NCBI RefSeq assembly: GCF_000719705.1
Contig: NZ_JOHO01000002.1
Location: 248,001-312,000 of the forward strand
DNA from: Streptomyces sp. NRRL S-350
GTDB taxonomy: Bacteria > Actinomycetota > Actinomycetes > Streptomycetales > Streptomycetaceae
Reading direction: 5' to 3'
Length of the DNA: 64,000 bases
A program made the translations under genes and the position numbers. Shown here one piece after another: positions 43,241 to 51,371 of this stretch; position 1 is the stretch's first letter, and every line of letters starts with the position of its first letter. The notes under the pieces are model-generated. The model was not told the origin of the DNA, did no database searches, and worked only from the letters and a program-made list of their open reading frames with translations.

Positions 43241-43801
43241 ATGGGCAGATCCACGTTCGCGACCACGGCGGCGGCCGTACTGGCGGCCACGGGGTTGCTC
43301 GCCGCCGCAGGCGGCCCGGCCCACGCCGAGGCGGGGCAGGACAACATCGGCATGTACAAGCAGGAGAAGACCCAGTGGTGCTGGGCCGCCTCCGGCCTGA
43401 CGATCGCCAAGTTCCAGGGCTACGGCAGCACGCAGACGGACTTCTGCAACCGCGCCCAGCCCTACTACGGCTGCAACAACCAGCCCGCCACGCTCGACGA
43501 CATGGCCAGGGGCTGGAGCAGCCTCGGCCTGACCCACCCCGGCTCGGGCCTGAACGCGGCAGCCACGTTCAACCAGGTCTACACCGACGTCAAGGCGGCC
43601 CGGCCGGTCGCCGCCCGCATCGGCTGGACCTCCGGGGGCGGCCACATGAACGTCGTCTACGGCTTCGACACGTCGAAGAACACCATCGGCGTCGCCGACC
43701 CGTGGCCGGACACCGCCACCTACACGTGGTGGAACTACGACGACTACGTCAGCAACAGCTCGTTCAAGTGGACCCATTCCCGGATCGGCATCTCCCGTTG
43801 A
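43241..43801 (+). CDS. Secreted papain-like cysteine protease (C70/C39-like)
   Basis: A 186-residue exported protease. The signal peptide (about 1-29, AAAVLAATGLLAAAGGPAHA) is followed by a compact papain-like domain with catalytic Cys47 in QWCWAAS, His135 in GGGHMNVVYGF and Asp153 in VADPWP. The QWCWAA motif is shared with AvrRpt2-type (C70) and Peptidase_C39_2 enzymes. Extra Cys69 and Cys78 may form a disulfide. There is no prodomain, so the enzyme may be active on export or held by a partner. ATG 43241 follows GGCAGGAAG. The next gene starts 11 bases later and encodes another exported, membrane-anchored protein. Confidence 0.87.
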   Translation: MGRSTFATTAAAVLAATGLLAAAGGPAHAEAGQDNIGMYKQEKTQWCWAASGLTIAKFQGYGSTQTDFCNRAQPYYGCNNQPATLDDMARGWSSLGLTHPGSGLNAAATFNQVYTDVKAARPVAARIGWTSGGGHMNVVYGFDTSKNTIGVADPWPDTATYTWWNYDDYVSNSSFKWTHSRIGISR

Positions 43802-43811
43802 GGCAGGCAGC

Positions 43812-44681
43812 ATGCACGGAAAAAGCACGTCCGGCGCGCGGGCGGACCTCCGCCGTTCCCGTCGGGCCACCGTCCTGGTACTGGGCGCGGCCGCGCTGCT
43901 GTCCCTCGCCGGCCCCGTCCACGCGGCCCCGGCGAAGGATCCCCTCCCGGCCGACATCCCGGACTACCAGGTCGCCCTGGACCTGGTGAAGTCGACCGCC
44001 GTCCGCGACGCCGTCTGCCGCTTCCTCAGCGTCCCGGTGCCCCAGGGCGACGCGAGCGGGGCGCCGCAGCCGATTCCCGACACCGCCGACCCGTGCGAAG
44101 GCATGCCGGCGTTCACCGTCAAGGACCCGTTGGCCCTGAACGAGATCACCCCCGGCTTCGTCGCGGGCACCGCCCTGCCGATCCCCACCGAGGCGGTCAA
44201 GCTGAGCCACCTGGTCGCCGCGCTGAACGCCCCCGTCAACGGACGGAACGCCACTGTCATGCTGGCCCCCACCCAGGGCGGCGGCTGGCACCTGGCGGCC
44301 GTGCGTGACGGCGACAGCGACGCCGCGTACGCCGGGAAGGCCACGACCGGCACGCTGGTCTTCACCGAGCCGCAGATCCGCGGCTGGTACCAGCTGAAGC
44401 TCACCACGGTCCAACCGCTCAACGACCAGGCCCGGGAGGGCCTGGCCGGCCGGTCGTCGGTCTCCCTGAGCGAATACCAGAAGCTGGTCAAGGCGAGGTA
44501 CGCCGACAAGCTGCCCGGCTCGGAGTACGACACCGCAGGCATGTCCAGCGGCTACGGCACCGCGAAGAACACCGGCGACGCCCCGTCCGCGATGCCGATG
44601 CTCGTCGGCGGGTCGAGCGTTGCGCTGGCACTCGCGGGCGGCGCCTTCGTCGTCCGCCGCCGACGCGGGAACGCCGGCTGA
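43812..44681 (+). CDS. Exported, C-terminally membrane-anchored partner of the cysteine protease
   Basis: A 289-residue protein of no recognised family. A signal peptide (about 1-38, with ATVLVLGAAALLSLAGPVHA) leads into an extracytoplasmic domain with two cysteines (DAVCRFL, DPCEG). Near the end a Gly/Ser-rich stretch is followed by one transmembrane helix (about 262-281) and RRRRGNAG, so it is anchored with its bulk outside, without an LPXTG motif. Tight coupling to the protease gene suggests a substrate, inhibitor or surface receptor for the protease. ATG 43812 is 11 bases after the protease stop, with GAGGCAGGCAG between. Confidence 0.75.
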   Translation: MHGKSTSGARADLRRSRRATVLVLGAAALLSLAGPVHAAPAKDPLPADIPDYQVALDLVKSTAVRDAVCRFLSVPVPQGDASGAPQPIPDTADPCEGMPAFTVKDPLALNEITPGFVAGTALPIPTEAVKLSHLVAALNAPVNGRNATVMLAPTQGGGWHLAAVRDGDSDAAYAGKATTGTLVFTEPQIRGWYQLKLTTVQPLNDQAREGLAGRSSVSLSEYQKLVKARYADKLPGSEYDTAGMSSGYGTAKNTGDAPSAMPMLVGGSSVALALAGGAFVVRRRRGNAG

Positions 44682-44694
44682 ACCACCCACCCGT

Positions 44695-44729
44695 GCCCCA
44701 ACTCTCGCCTGTCGGGCAGGGGTTGGGGC
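44695..44729. terminator. Hairpin after the protease pair
   Basis: GCCCCAAC and GTTGGGGC enclose an inner CCTG/CAGG stem, starting 14 bases after the stop. The remaining bases to the CBS gene show only further GC-rich hairpin sequence. Confidence 0.6.
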
Positions 44730-44875
44730 GCAGGCGGAGGGGGAGGGAAGGGGCAGAAGGGGGGAGCGGGCCGCGGGATCCGTCCGGGTTCACTCGACGG
44801 CATCCAGGCCGACGCGCCCGGATCATCGCCGGGCGCGTCGCGGGTGCCGGCCCCGTCCGTGCCCGTAGCCGGGGC

Positions 44876-45256
44876 CTAGAGGCTCAGCAGGCCGATGACG
44901 TGGCCGTCGTGGTCCACCACCGGCCAGGCGTCCAGGCCGCGCGAGTGCATGGCGGCGGCCGCGGTGGTGGCGGACATGTCGGTGGTGGCGAACGGGGCGC
45001 GGTCGTGGACGATGTCGCGGACCGGGGTGCGTTCGGTGTACCAGGACCGGGCCTGGAACGGCGCCAGGTGCAGGCGGGTCAGCAGCCCGGCGCAGCGGCC
45101 GTCCTCGTCGCGGACCAGGAGGTGGTCGGCGCCGGAGCTGTGCAGGATGTCCATCGCCGTGTCGACCATGACGTCGTCGCTGATCTGCAGCTCCGGGTGC
45201 TGCATGAGGTCGCCGACCGTTGTGGTGGTCGCGGGGTGTTCGAGGGTGGTGGTCAT
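44876..45256 (-). CDS. CBS-domain pair protein
   Basis: A 126-residue protein made of two CBS motifs: LMQHPELQISDDVMVDTAMDILHSSGADHLLVRDEDGRCAGLLT and VRDIVHDRAPFATTDMSATTAAAAMHSRGLDAWPVVDHDGHVIGLLS. Such Bateman modules bind adenosine nucleotides and regulate other proteins; stand-alone versions are often stress induced. ATG 45256 follows AGGAGTCCG. It is a single gene; the 327 bases upstream to the next hairpin hold nothing recognisable. Confidence 0.88.
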   Translation of the reverse strand: MTTTLEHPATTTTVGDLMQHPELQISDDVMVDTAMDILHSSGADHLLVRDEDGRCAGLLTRLHLAPFQARSWYTERTPVRDIVHDRAPFATTDMSATTAAAAMHSRGLDAWPVVDHDGHVIGLLSL

Positions 45257-45583
45257 GGGCGGACTCCTTCGTGTCTCTTCCGCCGGGGCCGGCGGCGATC
45301 AGGGCACTGGGGTGGAGCGGCGGGTGCCCGCCGGTGCGGGCCGCGGTGCTGCCGACGGACCGGGTGCGGCCGTCGCGGGAAGTCGGTGGGGCGTGGACGG
45401 TGAAACCGTGCGGCACGTCATCCGCGGTCGGCGCTCACAGCGAAGGGGGAGCGAAGAACCTCGAACCGCGGGGTGTGGCAGCGGGGCGCCGATCCGGACG
45501 CGGCGCTGTGCGTCTCGCGTGGGATGGCCACGGCCGGCGGAGCCAGGGGCCCGGCCGGCCCGGGGTGCGCCGTGGCGCAATGC

Positions 45584-45628
45584 CGAGGGGCCCGCACCGG
45601 GCATCGTGTACGCGGTGCGGGCCCCTCG
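45584..45628 (-). terminator. Terminator of the half cold-shock gene
   Basis: A perfect 15-base stem, CGAGGGGCCCGCACC and GGTGCGGGCCCCTCG, with a 15-base loop begins 29 bases after the stop of the small reverse gene. Confidence 0.8.
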
Positions 45629-45656
45629 CTGCCAGGCGGGTGCCGAGGCAGTAGAA

Positions 45657-45788
45657 CTACAGCGGGCGGATGTTCTCGGCCTGCGGGCCCTTCTGGCCCT
45701 GCGTGACGTCGAACTCGACCTTCTGGCCCTCGAGCAGCTCACGGAAGCCGTTGGCGTTGATGTTCGAGGGCTTGCTGCGGGTGGACAT
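45657..45788 (-). CDS. Truncated cold-shock protein (C-terminal half only)
   Basis: A 43-residue product. After MSTRSKP it matches the second half of CspA/ScoF-type cold-shock proteins: SNI..NGFRELLEGQKVEFDV and TQGQKGPQAENIRPL. The first half, with the RNA-binding RNP1 and RNP2 strands (KWFN, KGFGFI, VFVH), is missing and not found upstream in any frame. The ATG at 45788 follows GGGGTGAA, the reading frame is clean, and a long structured leader and a strong terminator flank it, so it looks expressed rather than decayed. The protein cannot form a full OB-fold alone; it may dimerise or be a regulator of other Csp proteins. Confidence 0.75.
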   Translation of the reverse strand: MSTRSKPSNINANGFRELLEGQKVEFDVTQGQKGPQAENIRPL

Positions 45789-45802
45789 TTCACCCCGAGA
45801 TT

Positions 45803-45882
45803 CCGGGGAGTCTCCCCGGGGCCTCGGGCGGCGAAGCTCCGGCGCTCCCAACGTGCCCGGGGGAGCGGCTGGTTGGGAGCGC
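45803..45882 (-). promoter_or_regulatory. Structured 5' leader of the truncated csp gene
   Basis: Two perfect hairpins precede the ATG on the reverse strand: CCGGGGA-N3-TCCCCGG (45803-45819) and GCGCTCCCAAC paired with GTTGGGAGCGC across 19 bases (45842-45882). Cold-shock mRNAs often have folded leaders; alternatively the outer repeat is an operator, since TGGGAGCGC resembles a LacI/CebR half-site. Confidence 0.5.
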
Positions 45883-45927
45883 GGCCGTACCCTGTCGGCG
45901 TCGACGGGGCCCACCGGCGGAGCCCGG

Positions 45928-46326
45928 TCACAGGTCGGGGCGCCCCGGATAGGTGGGCACGTCGTAGCCCTGTTCACGGAGCCATTGGCAGGTCACCGCG
46001 GCCCGGTAACCGCTGTCGAAGGAGGGAAAGGACTCGTCCGACTCCTCCGGGAGCGGGGTGCTCTTCTCGTCGTTCTCCATTTTCCGGACCACGGCGTCGG
46101 CGATCCGGGCCGCCGTGTCGCCGCCGAGGTCGCCCTTCTCCTGCCAGCGGGTCAGCTTGTCCCTGGCCTGCCGGGCCAGGCGGGCGCTCTCGGCTGCGTG
46201 TTCCGAGCCGACCGCGGCGACCGCCGCCTCATTGGCCGATCGCAGCCATTGGCCCAGGCAGTCGGTGATGACCTGCTGGGCGAAGGCGGCCCGCCACTCT
46301 TCGCGTTGCTGGAAGCCATCCGTCAT
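45928..46326 (-). CDS. Hypothetical helical protein
   Basis: A 132-residue protein I do not recognise. It is charged and mostly helical (EEWRAAFAQQVITDCLGQWLRSANEAAVAAV, ARLARQARDKLTRWQEKGDLGGD), with no signal or membrane segment, and ends with WLREQGYDVPTYPGRPDL. The coding bias is normal for the window. ATG 46326 lacks a strong ribosome site. It lies upstream of the half cold-shock gene on the same strand, but 139 bases and hairpins separate them. Confidence 0.65.
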   Translation of the reverse strand: MTDGFQQREEWRAAFAQQVITDCLGQWLRSANEAAVAAVGSEHAAESARLARQARDKLTRWQEKGDLGGDTAARIADAVVRKMENDEKSTPLPEESDESFPSFDSGYRAAVTCQWLREQGYDVPTYPGRPDL

Positions 46327-46493
46327 GCCTGCAGCCTACCGAGAAAGGGAAACCGGTCGGGGCTCCTCTCCGATATCGGTTTTCGAGCTGGTTCGGGAAT
46401 CACGCGCCACCGGCAGGGCCCGGGGGGACCAGCGGCGCACCCGCACCCGCCCGGCGCCTCGCCCGGCCGGCCCGGGCCGTGCAGTGCCGCCTT

Positions 46494-46538
46494 CCGCAGG
46501 TGCCGGGCGCCGTACGTACGGGGCGCCGGCACCTGCGG
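46494..46538 (-). terminator. Long hairpin after the RibD-like gene
   Basis: CCGCAGGTGCCGG (46494-46506) and CCGGCACCTGCGG (46526-46538) pair perfectly. Inner GGCGCC repeats and a GTACGTAC core extend the stem. It lies 27 bases past the stop of the reductase gene. Confidence 0.8.
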
Positions 46539-46565
46539 ACACGGCCCGCCGGGTGCGGGGTGGTT

Positions 46566-47210
46566 TCAGGCCTCGCGCCCGGTGCCGCGGTCGGGTGCGC
46601 TCATGTCGCCGGTCCCGGGTGTGCCGTCGGCGAGCCCGTAGCGCAGGTGCACGGCGCCCTTGCCGCCGGCGGCCGGGGGCTGGAGGAGGGTGAGGTTGGT
46701 GGGCACCGTGCCGGCGTCGAACACCTTCTTCCCGACGCCGAGCATGATCGGGTGCACCCACAGGTCGAGGCGGTCGAAGAGCTTCTCGCGCAGGAGGGTC
46801 TGCACGAGGTCGAGGCTTCCGACGACCTTCACGTTCTCGTGCCGGTCACGGACCTCGCGCACCGCGGCGGGCAGGTCCGGGCCGAGCTGCGTGGAGCCGG
46901 CCCAGGCGAGGTCGGGCTCGCCCCGGGAGGCCACGTACTTCGGGACGCGGTTGAACAGCGTGGCGATCCGGTTGTCCTGCCCGCCCTCCTGGTGCGGCCA
47001 GTAGGCGGCGAACAAGTCGTACGTCCGCCGGCCGAGCAGCAGGGCGTCCGTGCCCTCGTACGCGGCGAGGATCTGCGCCCCGGTGTCCTCGTCCATCAGG
47101 GGTGCCTGCCAGCCGCCGAACGGGAACCCCACCGGGTCCTCGTCGGGGCCGCCGGGCGCCTGCCCGACGAGGTCGAGGGTGGTGAACAGCTCGATGTGGA
47201 TCAGTCCCAT
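46566..47210 (-). CDS. RibD C-terminal/dihydrofolate-reductase-like protein
   Basis: A 214-residue reductase-fold protein. It starts MGLIHIELFTTLDLVGQ, shows GTDALLLGRRTYDLFAAYWP and VVGSLDLVQTLLREKLFDRLDLWVHPIMLGVGKKVF, the signature of stand-alone YyaP/YwjB-type RibD-C proteins. These bind NADPH, but the physiological substrate is unknown. ATG 47210 is backed by GGGAG; the TTG two codons upstream is less likely. The 292 bases upstream to the next hairpin contain no gene. Confidence 0.85.
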   Translation of the reverse strand: MGLIHIELFTTLDLVGQAPGGPDEDPVGFPFGGWQAPLMDEDTGAQILAAYEGTDALLLGRRTYDLFAAYWPHQEGGQDNRIATLFNRVPKYVASRGEPDLAWAGSTQLGPDLPAAVREVRDRHENVKVVGSLDLVQTLLREKLFDRLDLWVHPIMLGVGKKVFDAGTVPTNLTLLQPPAAGGKGAVHLRYGLADGTPGTGDMSAPDRGTGREA

Positions 47211-47508
47211 GGCCAACTCCCGTGCGTGTGTCGGATGTGTCCGTCAAGAGTCAGACCCGCCACGGCCCGAAAACTCATCGCCACGACGGAATCGGGTTCC
47301 ACGACCCCGGACGGACGACCGCGGCGCGCCGGCGCGCCCGTGTCCGGACCGTCCCGGGTCGGCTCGGGCGACCTCCGCTCCACGGCTCGCACCCGGGTCA
47401 CGGCCGGTACCTGCCGTGACCACCCGGAAACGCGCCCGATCCGGCGTACGTTCTCCCGGCCGCAGGTCGCGCAGACGATCCACTCTCCGGCCGCGTCGGT
47501 CCGTCCGG

Positions 47509-47551
47509 CCCGGGCGGGGGCTCCCTGCCGTGCCGGGAGCCCCCGCCCGGG
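47509..47551 (-). terminator. Terminator of the five-gene ABC/GH operon
   Basis: A perfect 17-base stem (CCCGGGCGGGGGCTCCC and its complement, nine-base loop) starts seven bases past the stop of the last gene of the operon. Confidence 0.85.
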
Positions 47552-47557
47552 GGCGGG

Positions 47558-49408
47558 TCAGCCCATGCCCTGGAGGCGCCAGATCTGGTTCTTCTTCCGG
47601 GGCAGGTCGCTCGCCGGGTCGCAGGTCCACTGGTGGACGAGGGCGCCGGGTGCGGTGGAGATCCCGCTGACGTCGACGCACTTGCCGCTGTGCACCGCGA
47701 CCAGCTGGTAGTCCTTGCCGTTGCCGAGCGCGGTGACGGGGCGGAGGGTGAACATCTGGTTCGTGCCGCCGCTGCACGTCCACTGGATGACGGCCGCACC
47801 GTCGGCCGCGGCAGCGCCCGAGACGTCCAGGCACTTGCCGCTGTGCTCGTCCACGACGGTGTAGGTGTTCGCCCGGCCGGCGACCGGCCTGAAGTCCAGC
47901 ATCTGCTGGTAGCCGCCCTCGCAGGGGTACTGCTGGTACTGCGTGGCGTCGGCGGTGCTGAGGCCGGTGTCGTCCAGGCACTGACCGCTGTGCTGCACCA
48001 CCGCGACGGTGGAGACGGTCGTGTTCGACGGCGGCAGCAGCGTGACGGTGTAGCCGTCCGCGGCGTCCGTCCACGGCACGGTCACCGAGGCCGAGTCGCC
48101 GCTGACGGCCAGGATGCGGTCGGAGACCGTCACCGGCCCCGTCACCGCGCCGCCGCCGTCGTTCGGTATGCGCTGGACGACCGCGCGCACCCGGCCGTTC
48201 TCCGTCACCGACGTGGTGTCGAGACGGTTGAGGCTGACGGTGACGTTGCCGGTGTTGCCGTTGCTGCCCAGCAGGATCTTCGCGTTGCGCGCCGCGTTGT
48301 CCTTCGTCGCCACCCCGTCGGTGTTCGTGCCCGGCGTGAGGTTCACGGTGTTCCCGGTCTGGGAGCCGTAGTACCGGTACAGGAACCACTCTCCCAGCGG
48401 GAGGTACTGGCTGCCGCTCCTGGTGAGGAGGTTGGCCTCGAAGTCGTGCAGGTCGGATCCCCACGCCCAGTTGGCGCGAAGGCCGTCCGCTCCGGCGCGC
48501 TCCAGCCGGGAGACGTACCAGCCGCCGCGGCCGGGGTTCTGCTCCTTGCCGGCGGCGTACTCGTTGACCTGGAAGGGGCGGCCGGTCGTCATCGACCGGG
48601 CCGACAGCAGGGACCTGAGGGAACTGCTGTGGGCGACCGGGTCGCCGGGGAGGTCGTGCCAGCTGTAGGTGTCCGGCTCGACGGCGTTCGCCTTGACGTA
48701 GTCGAGGTACGCGGTCCACCAGCCGTTGTCCACCGTGGGGTGGCCGCAGGTGCTTGCGCCGACGACGACGGCACCGGGGATGGCGGCCCGGATCTTCCGG
48801 TAGGCGCGCTTCCACATCTCCAGGTACTGGGGCATGCCGGAACCCCAGAACCCGGGGCAGTCGGGCTCGTTCCAGATGTCCCACTCGATGTCGGTCATGC
48901 CGGCCGCGCGCACGTCGGAGAGCAGGCGGTCGTAGAAGGCGTCGAAGCGGGACCAGTCGCCGTTGTCACCGGGGAAGGTGGGGGTGGTGGTGCCGTCGGC
49001 GCCCCAGATGTCGTGCGGCAGGATGACGAAGGTGCCGCCCAGCGCCTTGGTGCGCCGGTACTGGGCGAGGGTGGCGTTCCACCGGCGGTCGTACTTTCCG
49101 GCGACCCAGCCTCCAGGGCTGTCCAGCTGGGCGCCGCCGGCCCGCTCCAGCTTCCACTTGATGTCCCGGTAGAAGTGGTCCTGGGGCAGCGAGCCGTCCT
49201 CCGTCATCCCGTAGAGGGTGCCCGAGGCGTGGTAGGCGGGGGCGCCCCCGGCGGCGGAGAAGTCGACGGCGACGGAGGTGTCGGCGGCCCGGGAGGGGGT
49301 GGCGGGCCCAAGGGTCGTGGCCAGCGCGGCGAGGAGGACGGCGACGGTCGAGGCCGCCCGTCGTCGGATGCGGGTCGTCGGCCTGGGACGCGGGGTGGGT
49401 GACCTCAT
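47558..49408 (-). CDS. Secreted clan GH-A glycoside hydrolase with ricin-type (CBM13) domain
   Basis: A 616-residue exported enzyme. A long signal peptide (about 1-41, RIRRRAASTVAVLLAALATTLG, cleavage after SRA) is followed by a TIM-barrel hydrolase (about 45-340) with the acid/base Glu in EWDIWNEPDCPGF and probable nucleophile Glu in FQVNEYAAG, a beta-sandwich (about 340-470), and a C-terminal beta-trefoil (about 475-614) with three CLD or CVD units and QxW-like ends (NQMFTL, NQIWRL). The barrel resembles GH39-like families, but I cannot fix the family. It would release sugars outside the cell for the ABC importer of the same operon. Confidence 0.83.
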   Translation of the reverse strand: MRSPTPRPRPTTRIRRRAASTVAVLLAALATTLGPATPSRAADTSVAVDFSAAGGAPAYHASGTLYGMTEDGSLPQDHFYRDIKWKLERAGGAQLDSPGGWVAGKYDRRWNATLAQYRRTKALGGTFVILPHDIWGADGTTTPTFPGDNGDWSRFDAFYDRLLSDVRAAGMTDIEWDIWNEPDCPGFWGSGMPQYLEMWKRAYRKIRAAIPGAVVVGASTCGHPTVDNGWWTAYLDYVKANAVEPDTYSWHDLPGDPVAHSSSLRSLLSARSMTTGRPFQVNEYAAGKEQNPGRGGWYVSRLERAGADGLRANWAWGSDLHDFEANLLTRSGSQYLPLGEWFLYRYYGSQTGNTVNLTPGTNTDGVATKDNAARNAKILLGSNGNTGNVTVSLNRLDTTSVTENGRVRAVVQRIPNDGGGAVTGPVTVSDRILAVSGDSASVTVPWTDAADGYTVTLLPPSNTTVSTVAVVQHSGQCLDDTGLSTADATQYQQYPCEGGYQQMLDFRPVAGRANTYTVVDEHSGKCLDVSGAAAADGAAVIQWTCSGGTNQMFTLRPVTALGNGKDYQLVAVHSGKCVDVSGISTAPGALVHQWTCDPASDLPRKKNQIWRLQGMG

Positions 49409-49483
49409 GGTGCGGCTCCTCTGGGGGAGTGCGGTGAAGGTGCCGGGGCCTGGTCGGTCCCGGGGCTCGGGGGAGGCGGCCGG

Positions 49484-51250
49484 TCAGCGACCGCCGCGGT
49501 GCGTGTGTGCCTCGGCGAGGAGGAGGTAGCTGCTGGCGGTCCAGGTGTAGGCGCGGTCGCGCAGCCCTTCGCCGGTCAGGGCGTCGAAGTTCTCGGCGAA
49601 TCCGGAGGTCTCGCACAGGGCCCGGAAGCGGGCGCTGATCGCGTCGGCGAGGCGGTGGTGGCCGGCGCGGCGCAGGCCGTCCTCGATGAGGACGGTGGCG
49701 GGCGCCCAGATCGGTCCGCGCCAGTAGCCGTCGGACTGGTAGTGGGGTGAGTCGGGCCGTTCGGTGGCCAGTCCGTGGGCGGTGAGGTGGGTTTCGACGT
49801 GGGCGGCCAGGCGGGCGGCGATGTCGCTGGGCAGGTGCTCGCCGAGGACGACGGGCATCAGGTCCAGCAGGCTCAGGCTGGTGGCGCCCGCGCCCGTGCG
49901 GGGCGACCGTGCCTCGAAGCGTTCGCCCGTCCACAGCTCGTCGATCACGGCGGACTGGAGGGTGTCGGCCGAGTGCGCCCAGGCGGCGGCTTCCTCGGCG
50001 CGGTCGAGTTCGGTGGCCAGGTCGGCGAGTTCGCGCAGTTGCAGGACCAGGAAGGCCGAGAGGTCGGCGGTGGTCCGCAGGCGCCCGGGGTCGAAGGTGG
50101 TGGCGTTGTCCCAGCCGCTGTCGTTGCCGTGCTGGTAGTGCGGCAGGGTCTGGCCGGGGGCGCGCCGGGAGTCGAGCCAGAACCCGGTCCACCGTGCGAG
50201 GCGGTGGTAGACGTCGGTGAGTTGGCCGCTGCTCAGGGGGTGCGGCAGGCGCCGTCGCAGGTGGCGCAGCGCCCAGCCGTGGATGGGGGGCTTGACGAAG
50301 TTGTAGAGGACTTCGGAGTGGGTGACGGAGTCGGGCAGCGCGCCGCTCTCGTCCTGGTGGTCGAACATGATCCGGAACTGGTCCCAGGCCAGCTCCGGGG
50401 TGCCGGGGGCCAGGGCGAGAGCGTTGAAGCAGTGGTCCCAGCTCCAGACCTTGTCCATCCAGTGCTTGGACATCAGTACGGCAGGGCGCTTGAGGAACCC
50501 GGCCGGAGCCACCGTCGCGGACCACACCACGTAGGCGGCCAGTTCGGCGGCCGGGGTGTCCGGGGTGCGCCAGGGGGCGACCGCGTCGGCGAACTCGGTG
50601 AACGCCCGGTCGGCCCTGGCCGCCGCCTGCTCGTGGGTGACGGACGGGGTGTACGGCGGCCGGGCGCTGTCGAGCTCCTCGACGGCTGCCTCCCAGGAGC
50701 CGTCGCCGTCGGCGCTGCCGTCGCCTTCGCCCCCGCCTGTGCCGGTCAGGGTCAACCCGCGGTCGGCGCCGCCGAGCGACTCGACCCCGAGGACGTCCAC
50801 CGCCCGCCCGGTCAGCACGCTGATGCGGTAGCGCCTGCCGGTCTCGTAGGAGGTGAACACGTAGGAGCCGTCGAGCGGGTCGTGGAGGAAGTACGTGCCG
50901 CTGAACGGCGTGAGCCGTTCGGCCGAGGCGCGGATCCGCAGGCCCAGACCGCAGCCGCGCAGCCGCAGGGTGTCGGGGCTCTGGTAGGTCAGTTCGACGT
51001 GTCCGCCCTGCCCGGCCCACGTCAGCCGTCCCGGTGTGGCCTGCCACTGCGTCTCGACCCGCTCGCCGCGCGCCCCGCCGACCGGGACCAGCCGCAGCAC
51101 CGGGTGCATGCCGGTCTGGTGGGAGACCAGGTGCAGGTCCCGGGCGCGGACGTGCTCGGAGGTCACCGGTGAGATGTCGAACCAGGAGCCGTGGCTGCTG
51201 AAGGGGATGTCGTGGATGTTGAAGGCCGGGCCAGGGAGGGCGTCGGTCAT
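49484..51250 (-). CDS. Cytoplasmic MGH1-type (GH63-like) glycosidase
   Basis: A 588-residue hydrolase. The N-terminal beta-sandwich (about 1-190) precedes an (alpha/alpha)6 barrel with the acid Asp in KVWSWDHCFNALAL and the base Glu in SGFAENFDALTGEG. A Gly/Asp-rich low-complexity stretch (GTGGGEGDGSADGDGS) links the domains. There is no signal peptide, so it acts on imported oligosaccharides. It is the fourth gene of the ABC operon, between the permeases and the secreted hydrolase, and is the second GH of this fold in the window (the other is at 19116), suggesting repeated recruitment. The substrate is unknown. Confidence 0.83.
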   Translation of the reverse strand: MTDALPGPAFNIHDIPFSSHGSWFDISPVTSEHVRARDLHLVSHQTGMHPVLRLVPVGGARGERVETQWQATPGRLTWAGQGGHVELTYQSPDTLRLRGCGLGLRIRASAERLTPFSGTYFLHDPLDGSYVFTSYETGRRYRISVLTGRAVDVLGVESLGGADRGLTLTGTGGGEGDGSADGDGSWEAAVEELDSARPPYTPSVTHEQAAARADRAFTEFADAVAPWRTPDTPAAELAAYVVWSATVAPAGFLKRPAVLMSKHWMDKVWSWDHCFNALALAPGTPELAWDQFRIMFDHQDESGALPDSVTHSEVLYNFVKPPIHGWALRHLRRRLPHPLSSGQLTDVYHRLARWTGFWLDSRRAPGQTLPHYQHGNDSGWDNATTFDPGRLRTTADLSAFLVLQLRELADLATELDRAEEAAAWAHSADTLQSAVIDELWTGERFEARSPRTGAGATSLSLLDLMPVVLGEHLPSDIAARLAAHVETHLTAHGLATERPDSPHYQSDGYWRGPIWAPATVLIEDGLRRAGHHRLADAISARFRALCETSGFAENFDALTGEGLRDRAYTWTASSYLLLAEAHTHRGGR

Positions 51251-51371
51251 CGCGGGGCGCTCGTTTCTGGTTCGGGGCGTGCTCCGCCCGACCGCGCGGC
51301 AGCCGCGGTGCGCGGTCGGGCCGTCGGGCCGTCGGGCAGGGGCTTCCGGGGGCGGGAGGGGCCGGCGGGTG

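Noticed and set aside
45842..45882. CebR operator at the half cold-shock gene
   Set aside because: Only half-sites resembling TGGGAGCGC are present, separated by 19 bases; it is better described as a leader hairpin.
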